Shown: positions 30,002 to 38,778 of the stretch, piece after piece
How positions within the stretch are numbered: position 1 is the stretch's first letter
How the letters are laid out: each line of letters opens with the position of its first letter
Assembly (NCBI GenBank): GCA_947505245.1
Contig: CANNIZ010000001.1
Span: 174,366 to 238,365, forward strand
Source of the DNA: Pseudomonadota bacterium
Lineage (GTDB): Bacteria > Myxococcota_A > UBA796 > GCA-2862545
DNA: 64,000 bases
Direction of reading: 5' to 3'
The notes under the pieces: generated by a model
The model's database searches: none
Told to the model about the DNA's origin: nothing
Seen by the model: the letters and a program-made list of their open reading frames with translations, nothing else
Translations under genes and position numbers: made by a program

Positions 30002-30705
30002 CTCTCCGCCAGCTCCATCAGGTTGGGTTGAGCCTTCGTCCACGCGCGCACGACGGCCGCTCGCGCCGCGTCCAGGTCACGGCCTGTCGCGCGGACGAAC
30101 GCGGGGTCGGCGTCGAGGAACTCGTCGAGCAGGCGCTTCCGGAGGACCGTGTCGTTCAGCACACCGAAAGCGTCCTGCAGGTCGACGAGGAACGGCTGCC
30201 CGGCGCCGACCCATTCGAGCGCGAACCGCAGCCTGCGCAGGGTGCGCCGCAGCGCGTGGAGCGCTTCGACGTCGTCGTGCTTCGCGTCAACCGCCCGTCC
30301 TCGCCGGACCACGCTGGCGAGGACGCGCACGAGGTTGCGGTGCGCGACGTCCTCGGGAATGGCCGGCAACCGGGAAAGCGCCTCGACGGTGGTGTCGCAC
30401 CGCGGGTCGTGGAGCACGTCGCGCAGCCCCGGGCGCAGCGCGGCGCGACGCTCCTCGAGCCAGCTCCGGAACGACGTCGGCAGGTCGTCGGCCGCGAGCA
30501 GCACGTCGAGGTCCCGCACCGCGCCGCAAGCGGCTCGCAGCCACGCGAGATCGTCCCGGAGCACGGTGTAGCCGCCGAGGCGGAGCCACGCGGCCAGCCG
30601 GCGGGACGCGACCCGCAGCTTGTGGACGGCCTCCGTGTCGTCTCCCACACGCGCGGCGGCCAGCGCGTGCGCGAGCTGTCCGACGCGTCGGTCGGGTGCG
30701 ATCAC
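29986..30705 (-). CDS. CHAD-domain protein
   Basis: The 239-residue helical protein starts at GTG 30705, overlapping the stop of the upstream dehydrogenase (GTGA). It carries the conserved basic/histidine helices of CHAD domains: DTEAVHKLRVASRRLAAWLRL, CGAVRDLDVLL and VEALHALRRTLRRLRFALEW. CHAD domains bind polyphosphate through these positive faces and target granules. Here it stands alone, without the usual CYTH triphosphatase domain. The overlap with sixA suggests coupled translation. Confidence 0.9.
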   Translation of the reverse strand: MIAPDRRVGQLAHALAAARVGDDTEAVHKLRVASRRLAAWLRLGGYTVLRDDLAWLRAACGAVRDLDVLLAADDLPTSFRSWLEERRAALRPGLRDVLHDPRCDTTVEALSRLPAIPEDVAHRNLVRVLASVVRRGRAVDAKHDDVEALHALRRTLRRLRFALEWVGAGQPFLVDLQDAFGVLNDTVLRKRLLDEFLDADPAFVRATGRDLDAARAAVVRAWTKAQPNLMELAERWNCS

Positions 30706-31649
30706 GCGAGCCGTTCGACCAAGGCGCTCGTGAATCGCTCGCACCCGGCGTCGCCGCCGATCGCGATCGGCCGCACGCCGCTCGTGAGCGCGCCCTCGAC
30801 GGCGGACCGCAGGGCGTCTGCGGCGGCGCCATGACCGAGGTGGCGCGCGAGCTCGATCGCGGGCATCACCAATTCGAGCGGGTTCCCCGCGTCCGCCGGC
30901 CCGGCGACCCCGTGCGGCGTTGCGAACACGCGCGCGTCGGGCCCGATGTTGATCGACGGGCAGTTGGTGGCGCCGCCGACGAGCCCGGCGCACAGGTCGG
31001 CGACGATGTCGCCGTACAGGTTGCCGGCGACGAGCACGTCAAACCGCTCGGGCGTGAGGACGAGCTTCATGCACAACGCGTCGACGATCACGTCTTCGAC
31101 GGTGAGTTCGGGGTAGGCCTCGGCGACCTTCCGCGCGGTGGCCAGGAACATGCCGTCGGACTTCTTCATAATGTTCGCTTTGTGCACGATCGTGACCTTC
31201 TTTCGGCCCGACGCCCGCGCGTAGTCGAACGCGTGTTTCGCGATGCGCTCGCAGGCGGCGCGCGTCGTCACCTTCAGCGACTCGTACACGCCGGGGATCG
31301 ACTCGTGTTCGAGGTGCCGGTACACGTCCTCGGTGACCTCGCGGATCAGCACCAGATCGATGCCGGTGTGGCGCGTCGGCAGGCCGTTGAGCGTCTTGAT
31401 CGGGCGCACGTTCGCGTACATGCCGAGCGCGTCGCGCAACCCGACGATGGGCGGCGGGTCGTGCCGCCGATGCGGCGCGTGTTGGAAGCCCATCAGGCCG
31501 AGCTTCGTCGACTTCAGCGACGCGACCGCGCCGGCCAGCGCGACCTCCTCGAACGCGATCGGCACGCCTGCTGCGGCGAGCACGCGCTTCGTGGCGGCGA
31601 CGATCTCGGCGCCGTTCTCATCACTGGGGATCAGGGTGACGCGGGTCAT
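30702..31649 (-). CDS. Isocitrate/isopropylmalate dehydrogenase family protein (copy 1)
   Basis: A 315-residue beta-decarboxylating dehydrogenase starting at ATG 31649 after GAGGAGG. Segments such as VTLIPSDENGAEIVAA, IDLVLIREVTEDVYRHLEHE, KKVTIVHKANIMKKSDGMFL and GNLYGDIVADLCAGLVGG give the substrate and metal sites of the family. The first motif reads PSDENG instead of the usual EGDGIG, and the Arg-rich substrate loop is QHAPHRRHDPPPIVGLRDALG rather than the usual GP..TP. These changes suggest an altered or regulatory role, as in non-catalytic subunits of NAD-isocitrate dehydrogenase. It lies downstream of a more orthodox paralogue. Confidence 0.85.
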   Translation of the reverse strand: MTRVTLIPSDENGAEIVAATKRVLAAAGVPIAFEEVALAGAVASLKSTKLGLMGFQHAPHRRHDPPPIVGLRDALGMYANVRPIKTLNGLPTRHTGIDLVLIREVTEDVYRHLEHESIPGVYESLKVTTRAACERIAKHAFDYARASGRKKVTIVHKANIMKKSDGMFLATARKVAEAYPELTVEDVIVDALCMKLVLTPERFDVLVAGNLYGDIVADLCAGLVGGATNCPSINIGPDARVFATPHGVAGPADAGNPLELVMPAIELARHLGHGAAADALRSAVEGALTSGVRPIAIGGDAGCERFTSALVERLA

Positions 31650-31661
31650 GCGACCTCCTCT

Positions 31662-31678
31662 GGGGGACGCAAGCCCCC
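31662..31678. repeat. Small hairpin upstream of dehydrogenase copy 1
   Basis: GGGGG-ACGCAAG-CCCCC can form a 5-bp G/C stem with a 7-base loop, 12 bases before the GAGGAGG ribosome site area of copy 1. On the minus strand it sits in the mRNA leader. It partly overlaps the left arm of the 172-bp palindrome. Confidence 0.4.
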
Positions 31679-31845
31679 GAAAACGGAACAAGACAGGAAG
31701 CAAGCCACCCCGATCGGAACATCGGCACGGCCAACGGACCTCGGCGTGCGTGAAAACCGGCGTTTAATCGTTGCCGCGACGCACCGCAGCCCGGAAGCGT
31801 TCCGATCGGCCCGGCTTGCCTCGGCGGATGTTCCGTTTCGGGGGG
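31674..31845. repeat. 172-bp imperfect palindrome (MITE-like or structured leader)
   Basis: Two 47-bp arms (31674-31720 and 31799-31845) are inverted copies with scattered mismatches; they share CCCCCGAAA, CGGAACA, GCAAGCC and CCGATCGGAAC in order. Inside lie further nested pairs: GTGCGT (31746) with ACGCAC (31779) and CGGC (31758) with GCCG (31773). The whole region can therefore fold as one long hairpin. It fills the gap between the two dehydrogenase paralogues, downstream of the copy-2 stop and upstream of the copy-1 start on the minus strand. Nothing here looks coding. Confidence 0.7.
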
Positions 31846-31871
31846 CATGCCTGCCACGCGGCGCGATCCGG

Positions 31872-32870
31872 TCAGAGCGCATCGATGATCGCGTCGGTGA
31901 ACACGACTGTACCGGCCTTTCCGCCGAGATCGCCGGTGCGGACCACTCCCTTCGCCAGCACGTCGTGAACGGCGCAGGTGACCTTGTCGGCGACCTTGTG
32001 TTCACCCATGTACTCGAGCATCAACACGGCCGAGAGCAACACCGCGAGCGGGTTTGCGAGGCCCTTGCCTTCGATGTCGGGCGCGGTCCCATGGACGGCT
32101 TCGAACACCGCGATGTTGGCGCCGACGTTGGCCCCAGGCACCACGCCGAGGCCGCCGACGAGCCCCGCACACAGGTCGGAGAGGATGTCGCCGTACAGGT
32201 TCTCGAGCAGCATCACGTCGAACCGCGCCGGGTCGGTGACGAGCGCCAGCGCGAGGTCATCGAGCGAGATCTCGTCCTGCTGGATGAACGGGTACTCCTT
32301 GCCGACGTTGAAGAACGCGTCCACGAACGCGCCGTCGCCTTTCGGCAACACGCTCTTCTTGTGGCAGACGGTGATCTTGCGGCGGCCGGTGTAGCGGGCG
32401 TTCTCGAACGCCCACCGCGCGATCCGCTCGGCCGCGCCTTTGCTGCTCACCTTGAGGCTCACGATCGTCCCGGGGGACACCTCGTGTTCGATGCCCGCGT
32501 ACAGGCCCTCGGTGTTCTCGCGCAACACGACCAGATCGACGCCCTGGTACTTGCTCTTTACCCCTGGGAGCGAGCGGACCGGCCGCCAGCCGACGTAAAG
32601 ATCGAGCGCCTGGCGCAACCGGACGTTTGCGGACGTGTAGCCTCCGCCTTTCGGCGTCGCGAGCGGACCTTTCAGCCCGACACGGTTCGTGCGCAGGCTG
32701 GTCAACACGGCTTCGGGCAGGGCCTCGCCGTACTTCTCGAACGCCGCGGCCCCGGCTGGGACGGGCTCCCAGTCGATAGGTGCGCCGGCGGCGGCGAGGA
32801 TCTTGCGCGTGGCGCCGGTGACCTCGGGCCCGATGCCGTCGCCTTCGATGAGCGTGACGCGGTAGCGCAT
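31872..32870 (-). CDS. Isocitrate/isopropylmalate dehydrogenase family protein (copy 2)
   Basis: The 332-residue product is a standard beta-decarboxylating dehydrogenase: VTLIEGDGIGPEVTGA at the start, LKGPLATPKGGGYTSANVRLR in the substrate loop, VVLRENTEGLYAGIEH, and VMLLENLYGDILSDLCAGLVGG for metal and substrate binding. The length and motifs fit NAD-dependent isocitrate dehydrogenase or homoisocitrate/isopropylmalate enzymes. ATG 32870 follows GGGGAGGAG. With copy 1 it may form a hetero-oligomer analogous to catalytic plus regulatory NAD-IDH subunits. Copy 1, CHAD and SixA lie downstream on the same strand. Confidence 0.9.
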   Translation of the reverse strand: MRYRVTLIEGDGIGPEVTGATRKILAAAGAPIDWEPVPAGAAAFEKYGEALPEAVLTSLRTNRVGLKGPLATPKGGGYTSANVRLRQALDLYVGWRPVRSLPGVKSKYQGVDLVVLRENTEGLYAGIEHEVSPGTIVSLKVSSKGAAERIARWAFENARYTGRRKITVCHKKSVLPKGDGAFVDAFFNVGKEYPFIQQDEISLDDLALALVTDPARFDVMLLENLYGDILSDLCAGLVGGLGVVPGANVGANIAVFEAVHGTAPDIEGKGLANPLAVLLSAVLMLEYMGEHKVADKVTCAVHDVLAKGVVRTGDLGGKAGTVVFTDAIIDAL

Positions 32871-32951
32871 CTCTCCTCCCCTGAAGTACATGGCTAACCG
32901 ATCTCGATTGACCTTCGTAGGACCGCGACGTAACCTGCAAGAGAGGTGAAG

Positions 32952-34328
32952 ATGATCCGCTGCGCCGCCGTTACTCTCGCGTTGTTGGCCCCCCTCGCAG
33001 CGCAGGCCGAGGCGCCCTCCCTCATCCCGGTCACGGGCTACCTCACCGACGATGCTGGCGCGCCGATCACCGACTCCGTGGCGCTCCGGTTGTCGCTGTA
33101 CGCCGCCCCGACCGGAGGTTCGGCCGTCTGGTCCGAGCTCCAGGCCGTGGAGGTCGATGGTGGGCAGTTCACGGTGTACCTCGGCAGTGAAACTCCGCTC
33201 GACCTCAGCGACTTCCGCGACAGCGGCACCTGGTACCTCGGAATGGCCCTCGGAACCGACGCGGAGCTGACGCCACGCTTCCACGTCGCCACGGCGCCAT
33301 TCGCGGCGTACGCACAGTACTGCGAGGAGGCCGCGGTGGTGGGTGGCATCGACCCGGCCGACATCCGGTTGCTCGCCGACCCCGTCTCCTGGTCGGAGAT
33401 CACGTCAAGCACCCTGCCTGCGGGCCTCGCGGATGGGGACAACGACACCAAGTACACGGCCGGCACCGGGGTGAGCCTGACCGGGACCGAGTTCTCTGCG
33501 GACAAGGCGACGATCGACGGGTGGGCGAAAGCCGCCGCCTACGACACGCTTGAGGAGCTGCGTATCGATCTGGACGCGATCTACGCGGCAAGGCAGACGT
33601 GCACCCTGAACCAGGTGCTCGCCGCAGACAGCTCGGGCGCCTGGGTTTGTACGGATTCGACGGCGCTCCCGTTGAGTGAGGGCGCTGTCGATTTCGCCGT
33701 GTCCAACAACGGCTACGCGCTCGCGACCGACCTCGCGACCACGAACGCGAACCTCGCGACCACGAACACGAACCTCGCCACGACGGCCGCGGATCTCGTG
33801 ACGACGAACACGAACCTCGCGACGACGAACACGGGCCTTGCGACGACGAACACGAACCTCGCGACGACGAACACGACCGTGAGCGCGACCAGCGCAGCGC
33901 TCACCACGTTGTCGGGCCGGGTGACCGCGATCACGCCCCCGACGGGCATCCACAACAACGTGTTTCAGTACAATACCGCCGACAACAACGCCATCTCGCT
34001 CCAGCTGAAGACTCAGTGGCGCACGAACAACGGCGCGATGTACCGCGTGACCGTGCAGGGCTACATGTATGGCGTCGGAGCGCCTGTAAATTCCGATTGC
34101 GTGGGGTACCTGTACAGCGCCACCGACTCGATCGTCAGCGGCAGCTGCAACAACTACGCGGGCGGCGCGACGCTCACGCAGTACAAGACGAGCGACGGTT
34201 ACCTGGCGTTCACGCTCTCGTACGGGTCGTCGTACTACATGGGCATCACCGTGAGCTACACGACGCTGAGTCCGACGGGCGACTTCACGACGACGTTCAC
34301 GCCCTTCAAGCAGAACGCGACGCTGTAG
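32952..34328 (+). CDS. Secreted fibre-like protein with coiled-coil heptad repeats
   Basis: I start at ATG 32952 (GAGAGG upstream; GTG 32946 possible). The 458-residue product has a signal peptide (LLAPLAAQAEAP), then a domain seen in many bacterial fibre-like proteins (VTGYLTDDAGAPI, TPLDLSDFRDSGTWYLGMALG, FHVATAPFAAYAQYC; about 22-125), a linker, a low-complexity coiled coil built from LATTNTN heptads (about 255-315), and a C-terminal beta domain with tyrosine-rich strands. The heptad part suggests a trimeric stalk holding a receptor-like head. Exported and probably surface- or matrix-associated. Confidence 0.75.
   Translation: MIRCAAVTLALLAPLAAQAEAPSLIPVTGYLTDDAGAPITDSVALRLSLYAAPTGGSAVWSELQAVEVDGGQFTVYLGSETPLDLSDFRDSGTWYLGMALGTDAELTPRFHVATAPFAAYAQYCEEAAVVGGIDPADIRLLADPVSWSEITSSTLPAGLADGDNDTKYTAGTGVSLTGTEFSADKATIDGWAKAAAYDTLEELRIDLDAIYAARQTCTLNQVLAADSSGAWVCTDSTALPLSEGAVDFAVSNNGYALATDLATTNANLATTNTNLATTAADLVTTNTNLATTNTGLATTNTNLATTNTTVSATSAALTTLSGRVTAITPPTGIHNNVFQYNTADNNAISLQLKTQWRTNNGAMYRVTVQGYMYGVGAPVNSDCVGYLYSATDSIVSGSCNNYAGGATLTQYKTSDGYLAFTLSYGSSYYMGITVSYTTLSPTGDFTTTFTPFKQNATL
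33730..33876 (+). repeat. Seven 21-bp tandem repeats encoding coiled-coil heptads
   Basis: Seven head-to-tail units of exactly 21 bp (consensus ACCTCGCGACGACGAACACGA) code for NLATTNT heptads; units 3 and 4 are the most diverged. The period of seven residues with Leu in a fixed position is that of a coiled coil. In-frame gain or loss of units would lengthen or shorten the stalk without a frameshift. Confidence 0.9.
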
Positions 34329-35516
34329 TCAGCGGTACATCCGATCGATGCGCGCCTCGGGATGCCGGTCGAACGCCCGAAGGAACAGCTCGAACCCGGC
34401 CTGGGCGGGCAACATCGCGACGAACACGAGGTCGCTCGCGACCGGGTGGCGGATCCACGCTGAGAGCGGCAGCCCGACGCGATCGTAGCTCGTGCGTGCG
34501 GCGCGCCCGAACCGGGGCCACCGCTCGTGCAGCAGGTCCTCGAACGCGTTCGCGACCGCCAGTTGGCGATTTACGACGATGATCTTGCCGCGGCGGCGAC
34601 CGAGGCGCTCGGGCCCGACGAGCCATGGATGCCCGCGGGCGGCCACGGTGCACAGGTAGTGACAGTCCTGCGGCGGCGGCTCGAGCACGGAGAACGTCCA
34701 GCCGCAGGTCTGCGACAACGCGCCGGCGAACAGCTCGGGCGAGCCGGTGATCAGCACGTGCGCGCCGACGTCGACGACGGCGAGTCCGACAGCGGCTGCG
34801 AGCCCGGCGCCGACGGGACGGGAGCCGCCGCGCCACGCCCGAATCGCCAGCTGCGCGACGAACAGCGCGGTCACCATGTGGGGGGCGAGCAGCGGCAGGC
34901 CGATGAACCCGAACACCACCGCCAGGATGGCGACCCCGCCGAACTGCACGATCAAGAGCAGACCGGTGAACACGCCGACGCCGAGGGCCAAGCTCAGCGC
35001 GAATTCGGCGCCGTTCCCGAGGCGGCGTGGCAGCGCGCGGGACGCGGCGTACGCGCCGGCCGCGACGACATACGCGGCGTACAGCGCGACGAGTCCCGGC
35101 ATGCCGAGGGCGCGGTTCTGGTCGACACACGGGTCGCACACCGGCAGCGACAGGTTGATACCGAGTCCCCAAAGCGGCAACACCACGATCCACAGCACCT
35201 CGAACACGACGATCAGGCGCTTTCGGGCGCCGGGGTAGAGGGCGGCCACGAGCGTAAGCACGAGACCGAGCGCTGTCTGCGCGAAGAGACCGAGCGCGAA
35301 GATCAGGTTGAACGAGCCCGCCACCAGGAACGAGACTGAACCGATCGCCGCCTCGAGCAGCCCGAACAGCGCGCCAATACCGCTCGTGATCGCCATCGCG
35401 GTGGGCCAGGTCGATAGCACGGCCAGCGCCAATTCGATCCACCCCGCGCGGTCCTGCGGAAGGCTCGGTGGGCGGCCCGACATGGGCAGCAGCGGCGCAA
35501 TCAGCTCGTTGAACAT
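34329..35516 (-). CDS. Polytopic membrane protein of unknown function
   Basis: A 395-residue protein with about eight or nine membrane helices between residues 20 and 275, a CDPCVDQNRALG loop in the middle, and a C-terminal cytoplasmic-looking domain with a CHYLCTV segment, GRRRGKIIVVNRQLAVANAFEDLLHE and a terminal ARIDRMYR. I do not recognise the family with certainty. Start taken at ATG 35516, 20 bp after the stop of the SulP gene on the same strand, so both are probably one transcript. Its stop directly abuts the stop of the fibre-like gene with no spacer. Confidence 0.65.
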   Translation of the reverse strand: MFNELIAPLLPMSGRPPSLPQDRAGWIELALAVLSTWPTAMAITSGIGALFGLLEAAIGSVSFLVAGSFNLIFALGLFAQTALGLVLTLVAALYPGARKRLIVVFEVLWIVVLPLWGLGINLSLPVCDPCVDQNRALGMPGLVALYAAYVVAAGAYAASRALPRRLGNGAEFALSLALGVGVFTGLLLIVQFGGVAILAVVFGFIGLPLLAPHMVTALFVAQLAIRAWRGGSRPVGAGLAAAVGLAVVDVGAHVLITGSPELFAGALSQTCGWTFSVLEPPPQDCHYLCTVAARGHPWLVGPERLGRRRGKIIVVNRQLAVANAFEDLLHERWPRFGRAARTSYDRVGLPLSAWIRHPVASDLVFVAMLPAQAGFELFLRAFDRHPEARIDRMYR

Positions 35517-35536
35517 TTGCGCAGGTAACCGGCCGC

Positions 35537-37315
35537 CTACGCCGGGGGGCGCGGCGTTCGTTTGTCGCGCAACGTGAGCGCGTGCCGGACCGCGGCCGCG
35601 GTGCTCGTCTGCCGCACGGGCTGCTCGAGGAACACGTGGTCGGGGTGGATCAAGTCGACGAGGCCGGTGCGCACGAACACGCGGTTCAGGTCTTCGCGTA
35701 CGCCGCACAACAGCACGTGAACGCCGCGGCCGTGCAGGCGACGCACGAACCCGTCGAGCATGTGCGTACCGATGGCGTCGGGGTTGCGGACGCGCTTGAC
35801 GCGCAGGACCACGACGCGCGTCTCGGGTCGGATGCGCCCCTCGATGGTGTCGAGCAGCGGCTCGAGCGATGGGACAGCGCCGAAGAACAGCTCGCCTTCG
35901 AGACCGAACACGAGGATGCCGGTGTCCGCGACGTCGTCGGCGAACCGCTCGTGCACCATGCCGGGGTGGTCATGGGTGACCACGAATTCGGTCATCATCA
36001 TGCGGCCGGCGCGCGGGATCACCAGCATGAACGAGAGGAAGACGCCGATCAGGATGCAGAATTCGACCGAGATCGCGACGGCCGAGATCGCCGTGGCGAA
36101 CACGATGATCGCGTCGAAGCGCGTGGCCTTCACGTTGTACCAGAGGGCCTGTTTGTCGACCATGCGCCAGGCGGTGACGATCAACAGTCCGGCGAGGGCC
36201 GCGCGCGGGATGTACCGCGCCCACGAGCCGAAAAGCAGCATGATCAGCAGCACGGCTCCGGCCGACCACACGCCCGACCACTGCGTCGCGGCACCCGCCT
36301 GCTGGTTGATCGCCGAGCGCGTGAGCGAGCCTGAGCCGGGGATGCATTGAAAGAACGAGCCCGAGAGGTTCGCGAGGCCCTCGGAGAGGCACTGCTGGTT
36401 CAGATCGAGCCGCTGACCCGTCCGCTGCGCGATGCCCTTCGCCATCGCGAGCGCTTCGAGCAGTCCGAGCAGCGCGATGGCGAACGCGGAGGTGCTCATC
36501 TCCCGCGCCGTCGCGAGGTTGACGTGCGGGACGCGGAACGGCGGCAGGGAGGTGGGGATCTCGCCGACGACCTTCACGCCGTGCTCGTCGAGGTGCAGGT
36601 ACCCGGTGACGGCCGCCATGAGTACGACCACGGCGAGGAGCTCGGGGAACACGAGCAGTCCGAGCCTCTCTTTCAGCCAGCGCAAGCCGATGACCAGCGC
36701 GATGGTTGAAAGCCCGATCGCGAGCGTGGCGTGGTGGACGGCGCCGCCTTCCCAGACCGTGAGCAGCAGCCGCATCAGGAAGTGGTCTTCGGGCGAACCC
36801 CGGCTCGTGAGCCCGAGCAGGTTCTTCAGCTGGTCGAGCACGAGCAGCGTGCCGGCGCCGAGGGTGAACCCCACGATGACCGAGTGGCTGATGTACCGCG
36901 TCAGGTCGCCAAGCCGGAGAAACGTGATGCCAAGCTGCACGAGTGCGATCAGGAACCCGAGCGTGACCACGGCCTCGAGTCGGTGGGCCGGGTCTGCGAC
37001 CATCGCGGTCGCGGACAGGACGGCGATGGACGTCGCGTTCGTCGGGCCGTTGATCAGCTGCCGGGAGGAGTCGAACAAGGCACCCACGAACGTCATCACG
37101 ACCGCGGTGTACAGCCCGTACTGGGGCTCGACGCCGGCGACCATCGCGTACGCCATGGCCTGGGGCACGGCCACCGCCGCGACGGTGAGCCCCGCGACGA
37201 AGTCGGCGCGCGCGTCGAGCCACCGGTAGGTCGGCAGCGCGCCGATCGCGGGCACGTAGCGGTAGAGCGCGGCGAGCGCTGGGGAGGCGGGGATCGGGGT
37301 CGGAGCCGAGGGCAT
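35537..37315 (-). CDS. SulP/SLC26-family anion transporter with STAS domain
   Basis: The 592-residue product has the SulP fold: DFVAGLTVAAVAVPQAMAYAMVAGVEPQYGLY in the first helices, GPTNATSIAV in helix 3, and some 12 membrane segments, followed by a STAS domain (TGILVFGLEGELFFGAVPSL onward, about 470-570). SulP proteins move sulfate, bicarbonate or other anions with H+ or Na+. This copy is distinct from the shorter SulP of the carbon-uptake block and is not near sulfate assimilation genes. The start is ATG 37315; the longer open frame upstream is a shadow of the Old Yellow Enzyme gene. Confidence 0.9.
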   Translation of the reverse strand: MPSAPTPIPASPALAALYRYVPAIGALPTYRWLDARADFVAGLTVAAVAVPQAMAYAMVAGVEPQYGLYTAVVMTFVGALFDSSRQLINGPTNATSIAVLSATAMVADPAHRLEAVVTLGFLIALVQLGITFLRLGDLTRYISHSVIVGFTLGAGTLLVLDQLKNLLGLTSRGSPEDHFLMRLLLTVWEGGAVHHATLAIGLSTIALVIGLRWLKERLGLLVFPELLAVVVLMAAVTGYLHLDEHGVKVVGEIPTSLPPFRVPHVNLATAREMSTSAFAIALLGLLEALAMAKGIAQRTGQRLDLNQQCLSEGLANLSGSFFQCIPGSGSLTRSAINQQAGAATQWSGVWSAGAVLLIMLLFGSWARYIPRAALAGLLIVTAWRMVDKQALWYNVKATRFDAIIVFATAISAVAISVEFCILIGVFLSFMLVIPRAGRMMMTEFVVTHDHPGMVHERFADDVADTGILVFGLEGELFFGAVPSLEPLLDTIEGRIRPETRVVVLRVKRVRNPDAIGTHMLDGFVRRLHGRGVHVLLCGVREDLNRVFVRTGLVDLIHPDHVFLEQPVRQTSTAAAVRHALTLRDKRTPRPPA

Positions 37316-37435
37316 TCCCGCGATTCGTAGCGTGGTCCCGGCCGGCGGGCACCGTCGTGTCACCAGGTGACAGCCGCGTCCGCACTTGTCGATTCCGTTG
37401 CCGCGTGAATGCTTCGCCTCCACGAAGGAGTCTAC

Positions 37436-38512
37436 GTGTCCGACTTGCTGTTTACGCCCTTTCGCCTCGGCCGCATCGAACTGAAGAATCGCACCGTCAT
37501 GAACCCGATGACGCGCTGCCGCGCGATCGGTAACGTCGTGAACGACCTGGTCGCCGAGTACTACGGCCAGCGCGCCGACGCGGGCCTGATCATCACCGAG
37601 GGCGTCTCCCCCTCGGCCGATGGCCTCGGCTACGCACGTATCCCCGGCCTTTACAACAAGACCCAGGCCGCGGCCTGGCGCAAGGTCACGGACGCGGTGC
37701 ACGCCAAGGGCGGCAAGATGTTCGTCCAGCTCATGGACTGCGGTCGCATGGCCCATCCGCTCAACGTCCCCGCTGGCGCCGCGATGCGTGCGCCGTCCGC
37801 GATCGCGGCCCCGGGCGCGATGTGGACGGACCAGCAGCAGAACCAGCCGATGCCCGTGCCGAGGGAGATGACCGAGGCGGACATCGAGGCCGCGATCGCC
37901 GGGTTCGTGACGGCGTCCACCCTCGCGGTGAACGAAGCCGGGTTCGACGGCGTCGAATTGCACGGGGCCAACGGCTACCTGATCGAGCAGTTCCTCAACA
38001 ACACCAGCAACCACCGCACGGATCGCTGGGGCGGCTCGGTCGACAACCGCATCCGCTTCGCGCTGGAAGTCGCGAAGCGCGTGGCTGCCGCGATCGGTGG
38101 CGATCGCCTCGGCATCCGGTTCTCGCCCTACGGCGGCGCTGGCGGAATGCAGTGGGACGACTCCACGCCCGAGCTCTACACCAAGCTCACAAGTGCGCTG
38201 TCGGACCTCGGCCTCGTGTACGTGCACGTCGTCGACCACAGCGCGATGGGCGCCCCGCCCGTGCCGCAGTCGATCAAGGACACGATCCGCCACACGTTCA
38301 AGGGCGCGTACATCGCGGCGGGCGGCTTCGACCGCGCGTCTGCCGACGCGACCCTCGACGCGAAGCAGGCGGACCTCGTCGGGTTCGGCCGCCCGTTCAT
38401 CTCGAACCCTACGCTCGTGACCAAGCTCAAGACGGGCGCCGCGCTCAACCCGCCCGACTTCGCCTCGTTCTACTCGGCGGACGCGAAGGGCTACACCGAC
38501 TACCCGGCGTAG
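37436..38512 (+). CDS. Old Yellow Enzyme-family flavin oxidoreductase (alkene reductase)
   Basis: A 358-residue FMN enzyme of the OYE/NemA class. It begins LFTPFRLGRIELKNRTVMNPMTR, has the FMN/substrate segment HGANGYLIEQFLNNTSNHRTDRWGG and ends with VGFGRPFISNPTL. GTG 37436 follows GAAGGAG by five bases and gives the natural N-terminus, better than ATG 37409. OYE members reduce alpha,beta-unsaturated carbonyls and nitro compounds with NAD(P)H. It is divergent from the SulP gene across 120 bp. Confidence 0.92.
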   Translation: MSDLLFTPFRLGRIELKNRTVMNPMTRCRAIGNVVNDLVAEYYGQRADAGLIITEGVSPSADGLGYARIPGLYNKTQAAAWRKVTDAVHAKGGKMFVQLMDCGRMAHPLNVPAGAAMRAPSAIAAPGAMWTDQQQNQPMPVPREMTEADIEAAIAGFVTASTLAVNEAGFDGVELHGANGYLIEQFLNNTSNHRTDRWGGSVDNRIRFALEVAKRVAAAIGGDRLGIRFSPYGGAGGMQWDDSTPELYTKLTSALSDLGLVYVHVVDHSAMGAPPVPQSIKDTIRHTFKGAYIAAGGFDRASADATLDAKQADLVGFGRPFISNPTLVTKLKTGAALNPPDFASFYSADAKGYTDYPA

Positions 38513-38515
38513 GTT

Positions 38516-38609
38516 GGGGGCCCCCGCGCTACGCGCGGTCGGCGCTTCCCGGGCTCGCGCTGCGCGCTCGGTCCCTCGGGCAGTGCCCTCGGGGACCGCG
38601 CTGCGCGCG
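38516..38609. terminator. Cluster of GC-rich hairpins after the Old Yellow Enzyme gene
   Basis: Directly after the stop are GGGGGCCCCC (38516-38525), a perfect CCGCGC-TAC-GCGCGG hairpin (38524-38538), GCGC-TGC-GCGC (38557-38567) and CGCGC-TGC-GCGCG (38597-38609), with GGTCCC and GGGACC pairing between the last two. No U-tract follows, so an intrinsic terminator is not certain; the three look-alike hairpins could equally be a small REP-like repeat. The rest of the gap to 38778 shows nothing further. Confidence 0.45.
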
Positions 38610-38778
38610 CCCTCTCAGCGCCTGGCCCGGCCACCACCGGCCGCGGTCGCCGCGGGCGGCAAGAACCCCGACCCCGTCGATCCATCCTCGTGGGTATTGA
38701 ACAAAACCGCCGACCACGCTGAGTCCTCCTCGCCGGTCTTGCCGCGCGCCACGCCGCGGCCGCGATAGAGCGCTGGCG

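Noticed and set aside
33730..33876. CRISPR-like array
   Set aside because: The units are adjacent, in frame and without unique spacers; this is a coding tandem repeat.
35537..38293. SulP protein extended to 918 residues
   Set aside because: The extension reads antisense through the Old Yellow Enzyme and the divergent promoter; the SulP fold begins after ATG 37315.
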